Positions 52,085 through 57,921 of a stretch of DNA of 57,921 nucleotides are shown here, one piece after another. The notes under the pieces are model-generated. The model ran no database searches and was not told where the DNA came from. It saw only the letters and a list, made by a program, of their open reading frames with translations. The stretch is from positions 1 through 57,921 of the forward strand of contig JAIESC010000179.1 in NCBI GenBank assembly GCA_019746355.1, given 5' to 3'. A program made the position numbers and the translations under genes. This DNA comes from Xanthobacteraceae bacterium. GTDB lineage: Bacteria; Pseudomonadota; Alphaproteobacteria; Rhizobiales; Xanthobacteraceae. The stretch's first letter is position 1. Every line of letters starts with the position of its first letter.

Positions 52085-52483
52085 TCATACGCGCCGACGC
52101 TTTCTCGGCCGGCAGCCGTTGTGCGGGATCGGCGTCACGTCGCGGATCGAGGTGACGGTGAAGCCCGCGGCCTGCAGCGCGCGCAGCGCCGACTCGCGGC
52201 CTGAGCCGGGACCCGCGACCTCGACTTCGAGGGTCCGCATGCCGTGCTCGGCGGCTTTCTTGGCTGCATCTTCCGCGGCCATCTGGGCGGCATAGGGCGT
52301 CGACTTGCGCGAGCCCTTGAAGCCCATGGTGCCGGCCGACGACCAAGCAATCGCGTTGCCCTGCGCGTCGGTGATGGTGATCATGGTGTTGTTGAACGAC
52401 GCGTTCACATGCGCGACGCCCGAGGCGATGTTCTTGCGTTCGCGTCGGCGGACGCGCCCGGCGGGAGTAGCTTCCTTACCCAT
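52085..52483 (-). CDS. rpsK: 30S ribosomal protein S11
   Basis: A 132-residue S11. [51 protein letters not shown] and the C-terminal [17 protein letters not shown] are conserved S11 segments. S11 lies on the 30S platform and contacts the mRNA near the E site. ATG 52483 has AAAGGA upstream. It follows rpsM after a 65-bp gap. Confidence 0.97.
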   Translation of the reverse strand: MGKEATPAGRVRRRERKNIASGVAHVNASFNNTMITITDAQGNAIAWSSAGTMGFKGSRKSTPYAAQMAAEDAAKKAAEHGMRTLEVEVAGPGSGRESALRALQAAGFTVTSIRDVTPIPHNGCRPRKRRRV

Positions 52484-52548
52484 TGACGATCCTTTCGCGG
52501 TCCCGCGCGGTTCAAGCGGGCCGATGCAAAAAATTCCGTTCGAGAGCC

Positions 52549-52923
52549 TTACGTTGCCTTCTTCTTGCCGGCGATGGCCTTGGCCGGACCCTTGCGGGTG
52601 CGGGCGTTGGTGTGGGTGCGCTGGCCGCGGACCGGGAGGCCCTTGCGGTGGCGCAGGCCCCGGTAGCAACCGAGGTCCATCAACCGCTTGATGTTGACGG
52701 CAACCTCGCGCCGCAGGTCGCCTTCAACCATGTAATCGCTGTCGATCACTTCGCGGATCTGCAGCACTTCCTGATCGGTGAGTTGCGACACCCGGCGGTC
52801 CTCCGGGATGTGCACCTTCTCCATGATGTCCTTCGCGTTCTTCTGACCGATCCCATGGATGTACTGGAGCGCGATCAGGACGCGCTTGTTGGTCGGAAGA
52901 TTCACGCCTGCAATACGGGCCAC
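52549..52923 (-). CDS. rpsM: 30S ribosomal protein S13
   Basis: A 124-residue S13 ([26 protein letters not shown], then [45 protein letters not shown]). It sits in the 30S head and touches the 50S subunit. The start codon is GTG at 52923 with AGGAGTG upstream. It is the first gene of the alpha operon and has a candidate promoter about 175 bp upstream. Confidence 0.97.
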   Translation of the reverse strand: MARIAGVNLPTNKRVLIALQYIHGIGQKNAKDIMEKVHIPEDRRVSQLTDQEVLQIREVIDSDYMVEGDLRREVAVNIKRLMDLGCYRGLRHRKGLPVRGQRTHTNARTRKGPAKAIAGKKKAT

Positions 52924-53097
52924 GTCTTCACTCCTGTTCCGGCCGGCCGCTTAGCGGCGCCGCCGTTCCTGCCTGTTCGGAAAGCCGGAAGAATTTCCCA
53001 TTGAAGCCTGCAAAGGGTCTTCCAAGCGATAACGCGACGCCCTCCCCAACCACTCTGGGGCAGGCATCGTTCGAACTGAGTCCTACTGGATCGCCAG

Positions 53098-53127
53098 TTA
53101 TTAGGGGATTCCGCCTCACTTCGTCAA
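53098..53127 (-). promoter_or_regulatory. Candidate promoter before rpsM
   Basis: On the minus strand TTGACG (53122-53127) is followed after 18 bp by TAATAA (53098-53103), close to a sigma-70 type -35/-10 pair. The -35 box overlaps the last codons and stop of adk. A promoter here would let rpsM, rpsK, rpoA and rplQ be made independently of the upstream secY-adk transcript. Confidence 0.5.
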
Positions 53128-53961
53128 CCTCCGGCCCCGCGCAGCTTTCTGGCTTTTTTTCGGCGCTTTGGCCGCGCGGCGGGAGGCTGTTTTTGAGGCC
53201 GGCTTGCGCCCGGAAGCGGCCTTCGTGGCCCGCCTCGCCCCGTTAACCGTCTTGGCCTTGGCGGGGGCCTTCTTTTGGGCCGAACCGGCGGCCTTCCGGG
53301 AGATGGCTTTGCCACCCGAGGCGGTCTTTGCGCTCGAGGCGGTTTTGGACGGCTTGGACGGGCTGACCGGGCGGAACGCGGCGTCAGCCAGCGCCCGACC
53401 GATGGCGCCGGCGACGTCGGAGATCGAAGCCATGCCGTCGACCGTCCGCAGCGCCCCTTTGCCCTTGTAGTAGCTCACCAGCGGCGCGGTCTGGGCCCCG
53501 TAGGCGGCAAGCCGCTGCTTGAGGATTTCCGGATTGTCGTCGGCCCGCAGCGGCTCGCCGCGGAGCTTCATCTGCTCGACGCGGCTCTCGATCCGCCGCA
53601 CCAGGATGTCGGGATCGACCTGGAGCTCGATCACGGCGTCGAGGCGGAGCTTCTTCTTCGCCAGCATCCGGTCGAGCGCCTCGGCCTGCGGCACGGTGCG
53701 CGGGAAGCCATCGAGAATGAAGCCGTTGCGGGCGTCCGGCTGGTCGACCCGGTCGGAGACGATGCCGACCACGACCTCGTCCGGGACGAGCTCGCCCCGC
53801 GCCATGATGTCCTTGGCCTTGAGGCCGATCGGCGTGCCGGCCGCAACGGCCGCACGCAACATGTCGCCGGTGGAAAGCTGCACGATGCCGTATTTCTCAA
53901 CCAGTTCCTTGGCCTGCGTGCCCTTGCCGGCCCCCGGCGGGCCGAGCAGAACAATCCTCAT
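53116..53961 (-). CDS. adk: Adenylate kinase with lysine-rich C-terminal tail
   Basis: A 281-residue protein. Residues 1-195 are a short-LID adenylate kinase (ATP + AMP to 2 ADP): P-loop GPPGAGKGT (7-15), [13 protein letters not shown], and R/D residues in [15 protein letters not shown]. Residues about 197-281 form an extra tail rich in Lys, Ala, Ser, Pro and Arg, with no acidic residues, like histone H1 or the AlgP/HctB-type tails. Such a tail could bind nucleic acid or the ribosome. ATG 53961 overlaps the secY stop. The tail length exceeds normal adenylate kinases, which usually end near residue 190-218. Confidence 0.93.
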   Translation of the reverse strand: MRIVLLGPPGAGKGTQAKELVEKYGIVQLSTGDMLRAAVAAGTPIGLKAKDIMARGELVPDEVVVGIVSDRVDQPDARNGFILDGFPRTVPQAEALDRMLAKKKLRLDAVIELQVDPDILVRRIESRVEQMKLRGEPLRADDNPEILKQRLAAYGAQTAPLVSYYKGKGALRTVDGMASISDVAGAIGRALADAAFRPVSPSKPSKTASSAKTASGGKAISRKAAGSAQKKAPAKAKTVNGARRATKAASGRKPASKTASRRAAKAPKKSQKAARGRRLTK

Positions 53962-55292
53962 CGCCTGCGCCCCCGCAGCTTCGACCGCTTGATCAAACCC
54001 TCATACTGATGCGCCAGCAGATAGCCCTGGATCTGCGCGACGGTGTCCATGGTGACGCTGACCACGATCAGGAGCGATGTGCCGCCGAAATAGAACGGCA
54101 CCGCGGCGTAGGCGATCAGCATTTCCGGGATCAGGCAGACGATGGCGAGGTAGGCCGCGCCGACCACGGTGATGCGCGAGAGCACATAGTCGATGTACTC
54201 CGCAGTGCGCTCGCCCGGCCGGATGCCCGGGATGAAGCCACCGTGCTTCTTGAGGTTGTCGGCGGTCTCGGTCGGATTGAACACGATCGCCGTGTAGAAG
54301 AAGGCGAAGAACACGATCAGCGCGATGTAAAGGATCAGGAACGCCGGCCGGCCGTGGCTGAGCTGCGTCACGATGATCTGCCACCATTCCGGCCCGCCGC
54401 CCTGCGCGTTAAACTGGGCGATGGTGGTGGGCAGGAGCAGCAGCGACGAGGCGAAGATCGGCGGGATCACGCCCGAGGTGTTGAGCTTGAGCGGCAGGTG
54501 CGAGGACTGGCCCTCGAACATGCGGTTGCCGACCTGGCGCTTCGGATACTGGATCAGCAGCCGGCGCTGGGCGCGCTCCATGAAGACGATGAAGGCGATG
54601 ACCACCACCGCCATGACGATGACGACCAGGATCAGGCCGGTGGACAGGGCGCCCTGGCGGCCGAGCTCCAGCATGCCGGCGATGGCGGACGGCAGCTCGG
54701 CGACAATGCCCGCCATGATGATCAGCGAGATGCCGTTGCCGATGCCGCGAGCGGTGATCTGCTCGCCGAGCCACATCAGGAACATGGTGCCGCCGGTGAG
54801 CGTGATGGCGGTGGAGATCCGGAAGAACATGCCCGGATCGCTGACCACGTTGCCCGCGCCTTCGAGGCCGATGGCAATGCCGTAGCTCTGGAACGCGGCC
54901 AGGACCACGGTCAGGTAGCGGGTGTACTGGTTGATGACCTTGCGGCCCTGCTCACCCTCTTTCTTAAGTTGCTCGAGTGTCGGTGAAACAGTCGTCATCA
55001 ACTGAATGATGATCGATGCCGAAATGTACGGCATGATGTTCAAGGCGAAGATCGCCATGCGGTGGATGCCACCGCCGGCGAACATGTTGAACATGCCGAG
55101 AATGCCGCCCGCCTGGGTGCGGAAGATCTGGTCCCAGGCGGTGGGATCGATGCCGGGCAACGGGATGTAGGTGCCGAAGCGGTAAACCAGCAGCGCGCCG
55201 AGCGTAAACCAAATGCGCTTCTTGAGTTCCTCGGCCTTGGCCAGCGCCGAGAAGTTCAGATTGGCTGCCAGTTGTTCCGCTGCAGAGACCAT
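53958..55292 (-). CDS. secY: Preprotein translocase subunit SecY
   Basis: A 444-residue channel protein with ten hydrophobic helices. The family segments [53 protein letters not shown] and the C-terminal loop with [27 protein letters not shown] are conserved. With SecE and SecG it forms the pore for secretory and membrane proteins. Its stop overlaps the adk start (ATGA, 53958-53961) and it follows rplO. Confidence 0.97.
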   Translation of the reverse strand: MVSAAEQLAANLNFSALAKAEELKKRIWFTLGALLVYRFGTYIPLPGIDPTAWDQIFRTQAGGILGMFNMFAGGGIHRMAIFALNIMPYISASIIIQLMTTVSPTLEQLKKEGEQGRKVINQYTRYLTVVLAAFQSYGIAIGLEGAGNVVSDPGMFFRISTAITLTGGTMFLMWLGEQITARGIGNGISLIIMAGIVAELPSAIAGMLELGRQGALSTGLILVVIVMAVVVIAFIVFMERAQRRLLIQYPKRQVGNRMFEGQSSHLPLKLNTSGVIPPIFASSLLLLPTTIAQFNAQGGGPEWWQIIVTQLSHGRPAFLILYIALIVFFAFFYTAIVFNPTETADNLKKHGGFIPGIRPGERTAEYIDYVLSRITVVGAAYLAIVCLIPEMLIAYAAVPFYFGGTSLLIVVSVTMDTVAQIQGYLLAHQYEGLIKRSKLRGRRR

Positions 55293-55348
55293 CGAGAGCT
55301 CCCTTTCGACCCCAAGACCCCGGGACGCACGTCCCGGGCATATAGGGA

Positions 55349-55840
55349 TCAGGCGGCCTTTTCGCCCTCTTCACGCTTCGGTGCCAGAATCTTGACCGAA
55401 CCGCCGGCCTTCTCGACCGCGGCCACCGCCGACTTCGAGGCGCCGAACACCTCGAAATTGACCTTGGCCTTGAGCTCGCCGTTGCCGAGGAGCCGCACGC
55501 CGTCCTTGGCGCGGCGGAGCACGCCGGCCTTGATCAGCGCCGCGGCATCAACCGTCGCGCCGGCGTCGAGCAGCTTGGCGTCGATCGCGGCCTGGACCTT
55601 GCCGAGATTGACCTCGTTCAGCTTCAGCGCGAACGCGGTGTTGCGGAAGCCGCGCTTGGGCAGGCGGCGATGCATCGGCATCTGGCCGCCTTCGAACCCC
55701 TTGATGCGCACGCCCGAGCGCGCGGTCTGGCCCTTGCCGCCGCGGCCGCCGGTCTTGCCGGCGCCCGAGCCGATGCCACGGCCGATGCGGAAGCGCTTCT
55801 TGCGCGCGCCGTGCTTCGGGGCGATCTCGTTCAGCTTCAT
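55349..55840 (-). CDS. rplO: 50S ribosomal protein L15
   Basis: A 163-residue L15. [43 protein letters not shown] (conserved glycine/basic N-terminus), [17 protein letters not shown] and the C-terminal [20 protein letters not shown] are typical. It binds 23S rRNA during late assembly. It lies 12 bp after rpmD and 56 bp before secY. Confidence 0.97.
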   Translation of the reverse strand: MKLNEIAPKHGARKKRFRIGRGIGSGAGKTGGRGGKGQTARSGVRIKGFEGGQMPMHRRLPKRGFRNTAFALKLNEVNLGKVQAAIDAKLLDAGATVDAAALIKAGVLRRAKDGVRLLGNGELKAKVNFEVFGASKSAVAAVEKAGGSVKILAPKREEGEKAA

Positions 55841-55852
55841 CGCCGCTTCTCC

Positions 55853-56041
55853 TTACTTCCCGTCCACGACGCGAACGAGGTGCTTCACCTTGTCGATCAT
55901 CCCGCGCGTCGCAGGCGTATCGGGCAGATCCTTGGTGCGGCCGATCTTGTTCAGCCCGAGGCCGACCAGGGTCTCGCGCTGGGTGTGATCGCGCCGCATC
56001 GGGCTGCCGGTCTGCTGGACCTTGATGGTTTTGCTGGCCAT
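55853..56041 (-). CDS. rpmD: 50S ribosomal protein L30
   Basis: A 62-residue L30: [59 protein letters not shown] is the full family pattern. It is located between rpsE and rplO as usual in the spc operon. Confidence 0.96.
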   Translation of the reverse strand: MASKTIKVQQTGSPMRRDHTQRETLVGLGLNKIGRTKDLPDTPATRGMIDKVKHLVRVVDGK

Positions 56042-56055
56042 GAAACGTCTCCCGC

Positions 56056-56634
56056 TCAGTCGGCCGCGGCTTCGCTGTCGGCGCCCTGGCGGCGAGCCTG
56101 GAGCGTCGAGACCTTGATGCTGCGGCGGGCCGCGACCGAACGCGGCGAGTCCTGATGCTTCAGCGCGTCGAAGGTCGCGCGCACCATGTTGTAGGGGTTC
56201 GACGAGCCGATCGACTTCGCTACCACGTCCTGCATGCCGAGCGACTCGAACACCGCGCGCATCGGGCCGCCGGCGATGATGCCGGTGCCGGGAGGCGCCG
56301 CGCGCAGGAACACCTTGCCCGCGCCGTGACGGCCGAACACGTCGTGATGCAATGTGCGACCCTCGCGCAGCGGCACGCGGATCAGGTTGCGCTTGGCGGC
56401 GTCGGTCGCCTTGCGGATCGCCTCCGGCACCTCGCGCGCCTTGCCGTGGCCGTGGCCGACCCGGCCCTTCTGGTCGCCGACCACCACCAGCGCGGCAAAG
56501 CCGAAGCGGCGGCCGCCCTTCACCACCTTGGCGACGCGATTGATGTGCACGAGCTTGTCGATAAACTCACTCGGCTCGCGCTCTCCGCCGCGCTCCCGGC
56601 CGCCTTCGCGATCTCGTCTTGGTTCACGTGCCAT
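56056..56634 (-). CDS. rpsE: 30S ribosomal protein S5
   Basis: A 192-residue S5. The N-terminal [18 protein letters not shown] is a charged extension; then [50 protein letters not shown] and [36 protein letters not shown] are conserved. S5 takes part in decoding accuracy and 30S helicase activity. Confidence 0.97.
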   Translation of the reverse strand: MAREPRRDREGGRERGGEREPSEFIDKLVHINRVAKVVKGGRRFGFAALVVVGDQKGRVGHGHGKAREVPEAIRKATDAAKRNLIRVPLREGRTLHHDVFGRHGAGKVFLRAAPPGTGIIAGGPMRAVFESLGMQDVVAKSIGSSNPYNMVRATFDALKHQDSPRSVAARRSIKVSTLQARRQGADSEAAAD

Positions 56635-56678
56635 AACGGTCTTCTCTCTTTTCGGGCGATCGGCCCGCCATCATCCGT

Positions 56679-57035
56679 TCAGAACTTCAGGCCGCCCTCA
56701 CGGGCCGCGTCTCCAAGCGCCTTAATGCGCCCGTGGTAGCGATAGCCGCCGCGGTCGAACACGACGTCCTTGATGCCCTTCTCGACCGCGCGCTTGGCAA
56801 CCAGCGCCCCGACCGCCTTCGCGGCCTCGACGTTGGCGCCCGACTTCGCGCGCATGTCCTTCTCCAGCGAAGAGGCAGACGCCAGCGTCACGCCCTTCAC
56901 GTCGTCGATCACCTGGGCATAGATGTGCTTGCCCGAGCGGTGCACCGACAGCCGCTGGCGGCCGTTCGCCGCCGCTTTCACCGAGCGCCGCACGCTCGCC
57001 CTGCGGCGCAGGGCCCGGTCCTTGACAGTCGCCAT
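56679..57035 (-). CDS. rplR: 50S ribosomal protein L18
   Basis: A 118-residue L18, which binds 5S rRNA. Conserved segments: [65 protein letters not shown]. The ATG 57035 gives [12 protein letters not shown]; longer readings belong to another frame of rplF. Confidence 0.96.
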   Translation of the reverse strand: MATVKDRALRRRASVRRSVKAAANGRQRLSVHRSGKHIYAQVIDDVKGVTLASASSLEKDMRAKSGANVEAAKAVGALVAKRAVEKGIKDVVFDRGGYRYHGRIKALGDAAREGGLKF

Positions 57036-57046
57036 AGCGCGCTCCG

Positions 57047-57580
57047 TTACTTCTTCTTGCCTTCCTTGCGGAAGATGTATTCGCCCACGTACTTCACGCC
57101 CTTGCCCTTGTAGGGCTCCGGCGACCGGAAACCGCGGATCTCGGCGGCCACCTGGCCGACCTTCTGCCTGTCCGAGCCGGCGATCTTGATCTCGGTCGGC
57201 TTCGGCGTGGTGATCGCGATGCCTTCCGGGATCGGATAGAGCACGTCGTGGCTGTAGCCGAGCTGAAGCTGCAGGTTCTTGCCCTGCACCGCGGCGCGGT
57301 AGCCGACGCCGGTGATCTCGAGGCTCTCCTCGAAGCCCTTGGTGACGCCGGTGATCAGGTTGTTGATCAGCGTGCGCGACGTGCCCCACTGCGAGCGCGC
57401 GCGCTTGGTCTCGAAGCGCGGATCGACCTTGATCCCGCTCTTGTCCATGACCGCCTTGACGTCGTCATGCAGCACAAGCTGCAGCGCGCCCTTCGGGCCC
57501 TTGACCTTGACGGTCTGGCCTTCGACGTTCGCCGTGACGCCGGACGGAACCGGAACCGCTCTCTTGCCGATACGAGACAT
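57047..57580 (-). CDS. rplF: 50S ribosomal protein L6
   Basis: A 177-residue L6: [31 protein letters not shown] at the start and a C-terminal [31 protein letters not shown] are typical. L6 lies near the factor-binding site of the 50S subunit. It follows rpsH by 23 bp. Confidence 0.97.
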   Translation of the reverse strand: MSRIGKRAVPVPSGVTANVEGQTVKVKGPKGALQLVLHDDVKAVMDKSGIKVDPRFETKRARSQWGTSRTLINNLITGVTKGFEESLEITGVGYRAAVQGKNLQLQLGYSHDVLYPIPEGIAITTPKPTEIKIAGSDRQKVGQVAAEIRGFRSPEPYKGKGVKYVGEYIFRKEGKKK

Positions 57581-57603
57581 GGCCTTTTCCTTTGTCTCCG
57601 TCC

Positions 57604-57921
57604 TCAGAACACCGTGCAGAGCACTTCGCCGCCGACATTGGCGTCGCGCGCGTCGTGATCGGCCATCACGCCCTTCGGCGTCGACAGGATCGAGATGCCC
57701 AGGCCGTTGTTGACGCGCGGCAGGTTGCGCACCGCGACGTAGACCCGGCGGCCCGGCTTGGAAACCCGCGAAATCTCGCGAATCACCGGCTGGCCGTCGA
57801 AATACTTGAGCTCGATCTCAAGCTCGCTGCGGCCGTCCGAATGGTCGACCTTGGCGTAGCCGCGGATGAAGCCCTCGTTCTTGAGCACGTCGAGCACGCT
57901 GACGCGCAGCCGCGAGCCGGG
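57604..57921 (-). CDS. rpsH: 30S ribosomal protein S8, 5' end beyond the window
   Basis: The C-terminal 105 residues of S8: [75 protein letters not shown]. The open frame continues through the window end, so the N-terminal about 27 residues are missing because of the window boundary, not mutation. S8 binds the central domain of 16S rRNA and in many bacteria regulates the spc operon. Confidence 0.96.
   Translation of the reverse strand, partial: PGSRLRVSVLDVLKNEGFIRGYAKVDHSDGRSELEIELKYFDGQPVIREISRVSKPGRRVYVAVRNLPRVNNGLGISILSTPKGVMADHDARDANVGGEVLCTVF

Overview
The window is about 58 kb of GC-rich chromosome from an alphaproteobacterium. It most likely belongs to the Hyphomicrobiales, near Bradyrhizobium, Rhodopseudomonas or Pseudolabrys. 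Evidence for this is the gene content (PccA/PccB, ATP12-type chaperone, stand-alone FliN-like protein, KorCAB-like oxidoreductase, Bug-family binding protein), the S10/spc/alpha ribosomal order with adk after secY, and short intergenic palindromic repeats of a kind I associate with these genera. No transposase, integrase, rRNA operon, CRISPR array or prophage gene was seen.

Layout. 0-16 kb: an FAD hydroxylase, tRNA-Leu(GAG), a FliN-like/LipB divergent pair, a three-gene overlapping cluster (membrane protein, GGCT-like protein, acylphosphatase), the biotin-carrying alpha subunit of an acyl-CoA carboxylase, an MgtC/DUF4010 membrane protein, 1-Cys peroxiredoxin, an esterase, a hotdog thioesterase, a chemoreceptor coupled to a small membrane protein, glutathione-dependent formaldehyde dehydrogenase, a ChaA-type antiporter and an EamA exporter. 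16-25 kb: small exported or anchored proteins of unknown role, a CMD-family protein, a Bug-type solute receptor, an SDR, a cyclase-family hydrolase, a PRC-barrel protein, then an 880-bp gene-free stretch with repeats, a four-arm inverted-repeat element and an SOS-box-like site, followed by a FitAB/VapBC-type toxin-antitoxin pair with a double palindromic operator. 25-34 kb: two duplicated FKBP isomerases around a broken FAD-monooxygenase fragment, a lower-GC HEPN/MtlR-like gene, pccB, a TPR/glycosyltransferase protein flanked by two diverged paralogous exported proteins, and an ATP12 chaperone. 34-42 kb: a three-gene 2-oxoacid:ferredoxin oxidoreductase operon with its own flavin/iron-sulfur subunit, then an arginine-degradation pair (guanidine hydrolase plus ornithine aminotransferase) with an Lrp/AsnC regulator. 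42-58 kb, all minus strand: RluC-type pseudouridine synthase, MFS transporter, RarA, a Deg protease, a dihaem cytochrome c, an ankyrin protein, and then (in transcription order from the window end) rpsH-rplF-rplR-rpsE-rpmD-rplO-secY-adk-rpsM-rpsK-rpoA-rplQ.

How genes work together. PccA and PccB, 20 kb apart, should form one acyl-CoA (probably propionyl-CoA) carboxylase. KorC/KorA/KorB should oxidise a 2-oxoacid and pass electrons through iron-sulfur clusters to flavin and ferredoxin or NAD(P). The guanidine hydrolase and RocD could turn arginine into ornithine and then glutamate semialdehyde. The ribosomal cluster is standard apart from a lysine-rich tail on adenylate kinase and an ankyrin gene joined to the end of the alpha operon.

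Most functional names rest on reading motifs and overall sequence character; no database search was run. Repeat families are named A-D here for convenience only.
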